Part shown: positions 55,200 to 64,000 of the stretch, piece by piece
Position numbering within the stretch: position 1 is the stretch's first letter
Layout: the number at the start of each line of letters is the position of its first letter
Assembly (NCBI GenBank): GCA_015956445.1
Contig: WIUZ02000008.1
Span: 310,001 to 374,000, forward strand
Direction: 5' to 3'
Source: Thelephora terrestris
Lineage: Eukaryota; Basidiomycota; Agaricomycetes; Thelephorales; Thelephoraceae
DNA length: 64,000 nt
Notes under the pieces: generated by a model
Seen by the model: the letters and a program-made list of their open reading frames with translations, nothing else
Told to the model about the DNA's origin: nothing
The model's database searches: none
Translations under genes and position numbers: made by a program

Positions 55200-56920
55200 T
55201 ATATGATGAGGACGAGGTGGTTTGCTGGTAAGGAGAAGGGAGATCAGAATAAGCCGAGCAGATACGCGGATGTGCAGACCGTTGTTAGAAGGTTGGGTGA
55301 AAAGTAAGAAGCAGTGGGAGACTGAGGAACCTTTGGAGGGTTTCTGGTGAGCTTTTATAGCCTTCGCTGCTCTGGTTTTCCACGCCGAGCGGTGGCTGAA
55401 GGAATGAATGGTGGCGCCTACGGTGGCTCGGGGACAGAGTTTCCAGTAGGCGCAGGACTTCACAAGGCCTCTAAAAAGTTTTTACTCCGTTGTAAAAGAT
55501 TTTTTTCCGGCGTTCCATTGTGATCGATAGCTGATGCCTTCGTTCCATTCGATCCCTTCCTCGCTTTCTTATCTTTGGGGTTGTGGCAATACGAATACGT
55601 ATAAGTACTTTGCGGTCACTTCCAAATTCTCCGCGACCCACTTATGTATCGCTGAGAACACGTGCGGTGCTCACTCTCGCCACGCGCGCTGTCACTTGAG
55701 TCCCTCAAACGCCCCACAACAATGGTCCGGATCTTGGTGGTGTTATCAACTGCGGTCACAACGTCAAGGAAGCCGAAGACCAAACGGGAGATACAACGAT
55801 TTGTAAGCTTCCTGGTCGGGAATAACACATTCGGCATTGGGGAGTCACAGACGTCCAGAACCTTCTGGTATCCTGAACCATCTGCTCACATACCGTACTA
55901 GATCTTTCGGAGCACACGGTGATCCATAGCCTGGCGTGTGTGACCTGGGTTGCCAACCGCTACCTGAAGTTACAGTTCTTTGACTTTCTCAAATCACACG
56001 CTTGATGGAGAAACCGGTGCAATCCGCAATTCAGCGCTCTGACATGGAGATCCGGAGGCAAGTTTTGTTGATTCTCAACACCCTCGGAGTCTTCACAGAC
56101 GCCTACGAATACGGGTGATTCCCCTTGGCTGACGATGGGCCTGTCGGTGGCCTGCGGTAGATTATCCAGCGAAGGTCAAAGTGGTATGGTGAACGGCCGT
56201 CGACAATCAACCGCCCCTTCACATCAGCACACATCATCTTCAAAGCCCTGTCCGTCCCCCGCCGACCGTTTGCCCTCTCGGTTCCCGTTCAGTCTCTGGC
56301 TCCAGTCTTTGTCCTTGCCCGTACGATACTCGTTTCTATTTATTCCCTCTGCCCCCATCCTCATCGGTTCAACAACACGGCCACCGAACTCGTCCTCGCA
56401 CTCCGACCGACAAGAAACCTGGCATATTCCTGCGGTCATCTCGCTATTCTGAGACCTTGCAACGCCAGAGGAACCACCCAGGACGTGAATTTTCGGGGTT
56501 TTGGCTGATCTACGGCGCATATACTTGGGTACATAACTAGTCTTACGCGTACTGGGGTCGGATCGAGCTGCCCAGTTGGATAGAAATTCTTCGTCAGTCA
56601 AAGTGCTCCCGTTTGGACATCGGTTTCGTGGTCTTCGAGTGTGGGGAAACCACAGATATCTCGGGTGGACCGAGGAATATTCCTTTTTTCTTTTCCGTGG
56701 GCAGGACTTGTAAACACCTCCACCGCTGAGTGGTAGCAGGGAGAATTCGGTTTGGATGCCACTCAAATATCACAAGTCGACTGATCCGATTAGCAGTGTA
56801 TCCAAGAGATGGCCGCACGAAGGCACGGTCAAATATGAATCTATCATTGGGCATCGACAGGTCCAGCAAGATCAGGTACAATCGAAGAACGGGAGATTAC
56901 AAAGGTTCGTTTTCCGGGCA
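55200..56920. other. No gene assigned
   Basis: Medium open frames on both strands (for example minus 56224-56766, basic) but no recognisable protein and no coherent splicing. The part at 55200-55400 is the promoter side of the metallothionein gene. Confidence 0.4.
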
Positions 56921-56923
56921 TCT

Positions 56924-57952
56924 TCAACCATGTACATACCGAAATGTAACTCCGGAAAATTTCAGATACCAATTGATGTCATCGCACTTCTTCCCTGAAT
57001 TACCCTTGCCATAAAACATCACCAACGCGGACAGCTCCTTGTCTATGATACGACTGAGTCAGGCATCGAGAGACACGAAAGAAAAGGGGAGGTTACCGTC
57101 CAGCTCTAACAATTGACCAACAGACGGCGGGGAAAGTTCGCTCTTTCCCCCGGCTTCATTCAATATGTGACGAATCGGGACTTCCAGGTGCCTCATTGTC
57201 TTGATGCTCGCGTTCTGGCGGCGAGCCTCTCTGTTGACCGTAAGTCAGTTGGAGCGAGTGAGTCTGCGAGTGTGCCAGATACGCAACATGTTGTGAAGCT
57301 GGACGTGTACAGCACCCAACTCGTCGCAGCTTCCTTCGACTCTTTCCCGAAGGGACTTGGGGACGTACACGTCCAAAAAGGATTCTACCAAGCCAGATAC
57401 CTTCTGGTTGATGTACTCGTCCGCTCGCTTTTGTACTTGATGCAACGATCACCGTGAGTCCATGCGCACACGACGGCCCGCTAGAATACTCACTCTCTAG
57501 GGTGAGATATTCTACAACTTCCTGGTCGAGAACGGATTGCAAGAGGCCTAGCGGGCTATGAGTCAATGTCGCTTTTCAGATCGTTTGGCTGTAGCACTTA
57601 CTCCTGATTTCCTCCTCATCCTTCCCCCGCGTTAGGACGAGAGAGTCCAACTCCTGCCCGATACTAACAAGAATCTCGTTAGGCCTCCACTGACGGCGCA
57701 CATTCTCCAAACAACACGTACCGGTCCAAGGGGACACCTATGTCCCAGTCTCCCACCTTGTCGGAGGAGAGTACTTCCAGAAGGCCGTCAAGCGACCTCT
57801 GCAACAAACCACGATCAGAACCCACCGACCAGAGCTGGTATTCTAGGCGAACGCACGTTGATCAAATGAGAATTCAGAGCGATACTGCTCGTCACCAACG
57901 CGGCGGTATCTTTTTGCGAAGAGCTCGAAGGGAGTTGTGTATTCTGAGACAT
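56924..57952 (-). CDS. Conserved hypothetical protein, helical
   Basis: Read from the ATG at 57952: MSQNTQLPSSSSQKDTAALV, LDGLLEVLSSDKVGDWDI, VSIGQELDSLVLTRGKDEEE, LLQSVLDQEVVEYL, VHQVQKRADEYINQKVSGLV, SLRERVEGSCDELGAVHVQL, ARRQNASIKTMRHLEVPIRH and the C-terminus DDINWYLKFSGVTFRYVHG at about 56926. Six or seven short exons. It is mostly alpha-helical with no known domain. I recall similar unnamed proteins in mushroom genomes. A decayed paralogue lies at 15382-16401. Splice sites in the middle are uncertain. Confidence 0.5.
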
Positions 57953-58780
57953 AGTGGAGGTTTGAAAAGTGTGGCGAACTGGTCACGAGTTCCAATCTCG
58001 TACCACAGCATCGAATGACCCAAGAGAGACTTATCCGTTACCATTTGCAGACTTGGCTGGGGAAGACAGTGAACTCCAAGTTACACGGGAAATGACCGAG
58101 TCGAGTTACATGATTTCCAGGTGGACAGCAAGTTTTGACTCCGACTCCCGGTAACGTTGCGATTCCAAAAATGCAAGTCACCCCCCTCGCTTTCTGGCGG
58201 TCACACTTACAATCATTGTAAACAATCGCTACGCTGACGTAGCCGGGCCGAACTGCCGCACCGATCCGAGTCGTCCACATATACATATTTGGAAGAAGCT
58301 TCAAGCGCATACACTGATCCGTCAGTGTAGCACAGGTCGATACCGGGCGCGTCATCACAGTAAGCCCAAGGCCGACACCCAAAATGAACCTTCCGGGACG
58401 AAGTAAGAGAGGCACGAAATCTCCACTGGCTGCGAGTTTGTCCTACGGTCAACCCGCGCTCAGTGAACTCGCAAAATAACTTTGGCGCTCAACATCACTT
58501 CCAACGAGAGATGCGGTCCTCGTTTCTCCCAATTCCCTTTCGCATCTGGTTTTGGCTCTCTCGTGCTGCTTCGTGTCCCACTATCGCTCTACACCCCTCT
58601 TACATACGAGCAGCTGCCATACGTATTTCCACCACAACGAACGTGATCCAAGAAAAAAACTGAGCCAAATAATAAACGTTGGCCAGCTACCAAGAAACGA
58701 CGAGACTGAAATCTGTGAGCTAAGTATGCCCACAAGTCAGTACACGAAACCAAGCCCCCACCCCCGCTGGCTCAACATCC
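57953..58780. other. No gene assigned
   Basis: Minus-strand frames at 58038-58452 are open but unlike any family I know. The remainder is non-coding as far as I can see. Confidence 0.4.
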
Positions 58781-58785
58781 CACGC

Positions 58786-60539
58786 TCAACCGGAGGCTGG
58801 GCATCCACCAGCCTTCAACACTCCACCTATTCCCTCCTCCAGGGAGCTTAACGCAGCTCGATGTTGGCTAATCGCCAAAACGATGAACCCGTGCCAAATC
58901 GCGTGGCTCCCCCCTCCGAGCCTGTCAATCCAAGACCAGACACCGTGATCGGCCGAAGCCCGCATGTGTGCAGCGAAGAAACATTCAGGGAAGTGAGTAG
59001 CGTAAAACACGAGACCGACGAGGTAGGATATCAAGGACGGAGAAACGGGACCTGGATAGGAAAGTCATAAGGGAAGTGATCGGGGATGAGTAGGGATCAA
59101 AACTCACTAACGAAAGCGAACATCTTCCAGAACCCATACAGGCGAGCCATCCAAGCCAAGGGAGCGAGACCTGTGAACGCCATTCCAAGGAAGAACGCGA
59201 CCCGGTACAGCTGGATGAATTCCTTCAGAACGGGCCCTACGTATCAGAGGGGTGATTGTGCTTACCCGGTATTCAAACTTGTTGAACCATTCCATAAACG
59301 GAAATACTGTCCCTAGCATGGCAGAGACAACGCACAGCGATAAAAACAGCGTTCTAGGGGTTTCATGACAGTAGAGGCCATAATGCACGACGGTGCCCAC
59401 GCTCGCCGAGATTAGCCACCCGATTCCGACATAGTCCATTCGAGCGCAGGTAAGCATTCCTCTGTAATGAGCGCACCCCGACATGGTATGCCATACAGCA
59501 CTAGCAAAGAGACAGAGGAGGGCAGAGGATGTAAATATAAGAGAGGGAAGATCCTCGGACGAGGTGGAGATCCTTGGAAGGTGGTCGCGGAGCCAGATCA
59601 TCCCAGGTATAAGATGGGTATGGATGTTCACTGGACAACCCCTTCTTGAGACCCTCAATCGTGATAAAAGTTCAAGAGTCACTTACGGGTCTCGTTATGG
59701 AGCGCAAACAGCGAAAGGATAATAAGCGGCCATTTGTCAATTGGTATAAACCGGTACCCGCGGTGGACGAAAGGGTTACTTCTCCATTCATCGGGAAGGT
59801 CGACGTACTGGATAAGTTTCGAACCGTTGAGAGACCTCTGGACGGCAACCTTGACGTCGTGGGTAGCCTTCTCAAACATGTCCTCCACGGCTTTCTCGGA
59901 AGACTTGAGGTTTGCGTACAGCTCCGAGGTGGCGATCTTGTCCAACATCTCGTTGAGCACGAAGAGAGGAGTAGAATCGCTCTCAGAGGAAGACAGATGG
60001 GTATGCAGCGAACCGAGATGCTCGACTAAAACGGGGATATGTTCGAGCGGCGCCTGGAAAGGGAGATCCAGGATGTGGGATCGGAGCAGGTCAATCTTTT
60101 CCTGGACCTGGTCCGAGATGTTGATGTCCGGGAGATGAGAGCGAACGTCGTTTACGTCTGGAAGGTGACTGACGAGGTTCTCGAGGGAAAAGTCGAGGTC
60201 CATGTCTGGTAGGTGAGAGCAGACGTCGGATCTGATCCGCTGCAATATATCCAGGGCGTCGTTCGCCCAAGCCCTGGCGTCCTCAACGGCATGGTCGGTA
60301 GAAGACTTGAGGGAGTCGATGTCTATGGGGGACTGAAGACGAGAAATACTATCCTCAAGTTCCTCGAGGTATGATAGAACTAAACGCCGGATGGAGGAAA
60401 GGGTTTGAGTTTGAGGCGGGGAAGAGAGGTCGAGAGCATCGAGAGAAGCTCGGATGGTCTGGCAGTTGCGCCTCGTTAGGGTCGTTGTCGACGTCGACGT
60501 CCGTCGTCTGTGTGAGGCAGGAGACGAGGGAGTGGGCAT
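58786..60539 (-). CDS. PAQR / hemolysin-III family membrane protein
   Basis: Exon 1 (60539 to 59687) encodes a long cytosolic, helical N-terminus (about 270 aa, with repeated SHLPD motifs) ending VHRGYRFIPIDKWPLIILSL and FALHNET. Exon 2 starts at 59630 and gives LNIHTHLIPG, the first PAQR motif, then ASAVWHTMSGCAH, CARMDYVGIGWLISASVG, and after two more introns GLAPLAWMARLYGF, SYLVGLVFYATHFPE and GGSHAIWHGFIVLAI. The His/Asp/Ser residues of the PAQR zinc site (H in THLIPG region, Ser and Asp in the middle, HAIWH at the end) are present. Seven membrane spans are expected. Members include the yeast Izh proteins and adiponectin receptors. The long N-terminal region is common in fungal members. 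Confidence 0.8.
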
Positions 60540-60612
60540 TGAGGTCGCCGGCGTCGATGATGGGTTGGTGGTAAGTTGGTGTCAGCTGGCGATCGGTTAT
60601 ACATACAAACGT
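60540..60612. promoter_or_regulatory. 73-bp shared divergent promoter
   Basis: Only 73 bp separate the start codons of the minus-strand PAQR gene and the plus-strand peptidyl-tRNA hydrolase. Both 5' leaders and promoter elements must overlap. No clear TATA box is seen. Confidence 0.6.
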
Positions 60613-61285
60613 TGATGATCCTTTCACCCCGTCTCCTCCTCGTTGGCCTCGGCAACTTTCCATTGCCGGCGACAAGGCATAGGTCGGTCTTAGAGAAATG
60701 GGTAATTGCGCCCATTTAACCTTTCTTTTCCTCTCAGCGTTGGTCACTTGATTATCGATTCACTCGCTACCCGCCTTGGGATCCCTCTCGCCTACGACGC
60801 CTCAGTCCACGGTCACCATGGTAAGGGACAAGTAACCCACCCCACAACACCTTACGAGGTTACGCTTTACAAGTCAAGTACGTGCACGTTTTACCCCGCT
60901 CAGCCTATCTCCTCACTAACCGTCACCTGTCATAGAATCTCTCATGAACGTGTCTGGTCCCTCCGTCCAAAAGATTCTCCGCAAGTCTTCTCACACTCCC
61001 CAAAGTTTGGTCCTCATCCACGATTCGCTCGGTCACAAGCTCGACGTCGTATCCTGGAGACTCGGAGGATCTGCCAATGGACATAACGGCGTCAAGAGCG
61101 TCATATCTGCCCTCGGAACACCGGATTTTCACAGACTCCGAATCGGCATCGGCAGGAACGAAGGCATTGATGCGGCAGAGTACGTGCTTCAGAAACTTTC
61201 GAATCACGAACGGACGTTCTGGGCTCCGTACGGACAAGGCTTAGACACGGTTTTGAAGGACGTCGAACGAATTGCCCTTGGGTGA
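60613..61285 (+). CDS. Peptidyl-tRNA hydrolase (Pth1 type)
   Basis: Exons 60613-60680, 60738-60877 and 60936-61285 join in phase to 185 aa. Family blocks: LLLVGLGNFPLPATRHSVG with the catalytic His after the arginine, the substrate-binding NVSGPSV, LVLIHDSLGHKLDVVSWRLG, GSANGHNGVKSVISALG and FHRLRIGIGR. The enzyme cleaves the ester of peptidyl-tRNA released from ribosomes; eukaryotic members of this type are often mitochondrial, but no clear targeting peptide is seen. Length fits the family. The aspartate block reads DSLGHKLD rather than the usual DDLDLP-like form, a common fungal variant. Confidence 0.9.
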
Positions 61286-61976
61286 TCTCTCCACGCCGGG
61301 ACGCTTTGATGCTACTCTGGATCGGTTTGCTACCGAGGCGTGTGGCTACCCATAATAACCTACATCCATTTACCACAACCACTCCATGCTCGTGCGCTCA
61401 ACCGTATCCCGGCGGTTCGGTTAAGTCCATTTACAAGGGATTTTTGGGCGGTCCCGCTCTCCCTTCACTCAGACTCCGCCTGCCAACCGTTGAAGGCACC
61501 TCCGTCGAGATCGGTTCTTCCGGTGAGATTGGAAGCGTCGATGCTGGGAATGCACAGGAGTTCCTGTTTGATTCAACTCAATGTCGGACTTCGGAACTAG
61601 GGAACTTTACCTCACAGCTATTGTACGCTATCGGCTCACCAGGGGGTACATTTCCTGCACGGATCTGTTCATTGCCCTTTCGGCACATCAAGCATGGAGA
61701 AAATAGGGGTTTCTGGGAAAAAGATGCTTGTACAGATCCCCATACCATTGTGCAGATTTTCGGATCTCGGACTCTCTAAAAGAGTATACTATCATTGTGG
61801 CTAGCCACTCTTTACTCGCATCGAGACAATGGCATCGAAAGCACTGGAATGCGTTGGAGCCTCGGGTCGAGTTTTAGCCCCTCTAAGTTACCCGTGGAAC
61901 GTTAAACCTGAGTCTCCAGCCCCTCTACTACGCTTGTGGACAGGGGCGTGCGTTTCGTTTTCACCCAAACACCACG
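61286..61976. other. No gene assigned
   Basis: Plus-strand frames at 61282-61779 are open but not recognisable; the stretch holds the 3' end of the hydrolase transcript and the upstream region of the next gene. Confidence 0.4.
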
Positions 61977-63007
61977 ATGTATCTTCAAGTCCCTCACAGA
62001 TTGTTTCCCGACGAACGTCCTTCTGTAGCTGCTCTCGTCCAGCTTGTCCTCTGTGACGACGGATGGGCTCGCATAGATGCCTATCGGGTGAGTTCCACCC
62101 CATATTGTTCCGCCTGCTCGTGCGACCCTGTTGTTTGTGTTTTCTAGATGGCCTACGAACACATCCATGGCATCAAATTGGATGAGCGCGAAGCAGAGGC
62201 GCATATCCGTCAAAAAGCCTCCATCCAGCAACGTTTTATGTCGTTCCACGACAGGTACGTTTACCATCTCGACTCTTGCGCGCAGCCAACCGCCAACGTC
62301 CGATCAGTCGATCAAGTGTCCATGATTTCAGAATCCCACCTGCAGCTGGTCCCGCAGGCTTTGATCAACCGGTCAACAACGGTGGGATCAACTACCCCCT
62401 GAGTGACAAGTTCGCAAGCATTTCCTTGGGCAACGGAGATCTAACCCACCAGGGTTCCTCCGTCGATACACCCAAAAAATCCCCTGTCGAGCGTCCGAGA
62501 ATGGAAAGAGCGTCGACGTCTACGTCGGGAGTCTCCGTCGTGGTCCCTTACAACGTACCGACGGCCGACATCGCAGAAGGGGCAAGGAGAGACAGCCTCG
62601 CCACCCTCTCGTCTTCCTCCTCGGATCCCAGAGTCGGGCCTCTCGAACAGCAAGATCGCGAATTTAAGCACTGGGGAAGACTCGACAACCCAGAATCGGT
62701 CTGGAACAATCTGCACGTCGAACGGCCGAAGCTGAGCGAGCGGAGAAGGTTCTCGTCGTACAAGGAATACAAGAAGACGCGGAACCAGCCGATGAAGGAC
62801 AACGACCGGTTGTTTAAGAAGCGTGTGAAGCAGAGCTTTGCCAAGGGAGAGATAGAGGTTCTGGGCGTCGATGATCATGAGGATGTAGATGAGGAGGAGG
62901 AGGAGGACGGCGAAGGGTCTGAGAGGCGTAGCGTTGTGCAAGCAGAGCACAAGCGGCAGATCTTGTTAGTGAAGAGGAAAGGCAACCTTGCCGGTCAGAA
63001 CCTTTAA
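61977..63007 (+). CDS. Conserved hypothetical protein with acidic C-terminal cluster
   Basis: The ATG at 61977 opens MYLQVPHRLFPDERPSVAAL. Introns at about 62089-62147 and 62256-62330 give a product of about 300 aa. Exon 2 encodes MAYEHIHGIKLDEREAEAHI and a helix; the long last exon encodes Ser-rich sequence, HWGRLDNPESVWNNLHVERP, RRRFSSYKEYKKTRN, a lysine-rich helix (FKKRVKQSFAKGEIEVL) and an acidic run of Asp/Glu near residue 270, ending KRKGNLAGQNL. It looks nuclear or RNA-associated from composition alone; no domain is recognised. Confidence 0.6.
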
Positions 63008-63625
63008 CTCCTCCCTCTGAATAGATTCGTCTAGCTCTAAATGCTCCTGTGGCCCGAGCCACCTACTCGCAGAGGGAACATGCGCATGATCACGTGGACT
63101 GAGACGTTCTCATCAAAACATCGCAGGTAAAATGAATGAAGTTCATACAACCCGGCACGAAATTTTTGACACGGACGCGGATGATCTCATCGATGAATTA
63201 CAGGTAAACACAATAACGTTACAATGAGGGCACTGCCAGCACGTGTATCGCTATATACAATATGCACGATATATATGCTACATACTAAACAAGGAAAGTG
63301 ATATCTGCGAGAGTGTGCGGTATATCAAGTGAGTGAGTGAGTGAGAGAATGGAAGGGGGGAGGGGGAAACCGATTAGCTACTAGGATCGCAAGGATCACA
63401 GAGGTATAAGGAAAAAATACACTCGAGAGGGAGGACGACTTGTTACAATTGATGACGCGTAGAGCGAGGACCCCAGGGTCGAAGAGAAAGGAGAATGGCG
63501 ACGACGTCAACGTGAGTGATGCCTATTAATGTCGAGAGTACCGTAACGAGAGAATCTCGTGTCCGTGTTCGTGAAGAATCGTGAAAAGGTCGTGGATGGA
63601 GCGTCGAGGGAAAGGGGGATCGGGA
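63008..63625. other. Intergenic, convergent 3' flanks
   Basis: Lies between a plus-strand and a minus-strand gene. It holds a short GAGT repeat (63329-63346) and the region that is duplicated at 17240-17470. Confidence 0.5.
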
Positions 63626-64000
63626 TTACAGCGCCACAGGCGTGAGCGTACTCCCGTCCGCATTCCCGTTCGTAGAGCTCCTCCACACCTCAGCAGCGGT
63701 CAAGAACGGATTCGTCGCTGTTGGTTGCCTTGGAGGTTTCACAGCGTGGGAGTCATCGAAAGGCGTGGCGAACGGATCCACCAGAGGGACCCTGTCGTCA
63801 TTTTGCGCATTCCTTACCACATCAGGATGCAGCGGTCGACCAGGACCGGGAGAAAAGGTATAGTTCGTACCCGCGTTCGCGTTTGAAGCTTGGTATTGGG
63901 AAAACGGCGGAGGGGAGGGTTTCCTCGGGGGAAGTGGTGGTTGGGCCCGGATCGAGGAAATACCTGGCGGGGGGGAAACGCTCCTTGGCATTTCCAGGGG
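63626..64000 (-). CDS. 3' end of a proline-rich protein (continues past the window)
   Basis: The minus-strand frame is open from the window edge to TAA at 63626 and reads PLPPRKPSPPPFSQYQ, SPGPGRPLHPDVVRNAQNDD, RVPLVDPFATPFDD, TATNPFLTAAEVWRS and LTPVAL. This is a disordered, Pro/Asn-rich cytosolic tail. Its decayed paralogue at 17240-19560 shows that the missing N-terminal part probably has an extracellular domain and one membrane span. Confidence 0.65.
   Translation of the reverse strand, partial: PLEMPRSVSPPPGISSIRAQPPLPPRKPSPPPFSQYQASNANAGTNYTFSPGPGRPLHPDVVRNAQNDDRVPLVDPFATPFDDSHAVKPPRQPTATNPFLTAAEVWRSSTNGNADGSTLTPVAL

Noticed and set aside
1-64000. CRISPR arrays, rRNA or tRNA genes.
   Set aside because: No spaced palindromic repeat array or rRNA sequence was seen. 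tRNA genes were not detected by eye, though a covariance search could still find one.

Overview
The window reads as nuclear DNA of a mushroom-forming basidiomycete (Agaricomycetes). The reasons are dense introns of about 50-60 nt with GT...AG ends, NACHT proteins of the basidiomycete type with a long N-terminal helical region, relics of fungal-specific FunK1 kinases, a Plavaka (CACTA-like) transposase, a tiny metallothionein and very compact housekeeping genes at the right end. I name no species.

Layout. 1-13.9 kb: a tandem segmental duplication of about 6.5 kb. Each unit carries an NLR-like gene in which a NACHT NTPase is fused in frame to a C-terminal TKL-type protein kinase (1522-5804 and 8113-12308), followed by a small gene of unknown function that is dead in unit 1 and intact in unit 2 (13034-13654). 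13.9-19.6 kb: gene relics, including a FunK1 kinase with a captured NACHT fragment and decayed paralogues of genes at the right end. 20.0-24.8 kb: a third NACHT gene with a WD40-like C-terminus. 25-36.4 kb: nested mobile elements. Three are about 2.35 kb, start TG and end CA, have 5-bp target duplications and no terminal repeats, and encode a spliced 365-aa coiled-coil protein. Two more gene-bearing units also begin TGTCAG, and a 484-bp perfect-hairpin MITE sits inside one element. 36.8-51.3 kb: an unknown intact gene, a histone H4 relic, FunK1 relics, an apparently intact Plavaka transposase gene, a truncated kinase and a NACHT relic. 51.5-64 kb: quiet genome with an amino-acid permease, metallothionein, a duplicated unknown gene, a PAQR/hemolysin-III protein, peptidyl-tRNA hydrolase, an acidic-tailed unknown protein and the 3' end of a further gene.

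How it fits together. The left 25 kb is a birth-and-death NLR cluster. All three NACHT genes share the same exon structure, including a 7-nt micro-exon, so they descend from one ancestor. The WD40-like gene shows the usual NACHT-WD40 plan. In the two tandem genes the propeller is replaced at the same point by a kinase, so a candidate sensor has been wired to a candidate kinase output before the tandem duplication. The middle is a transposon trap next to this cluster, and its best-supported novelty is the family of gene-carrying TG...CA elements.
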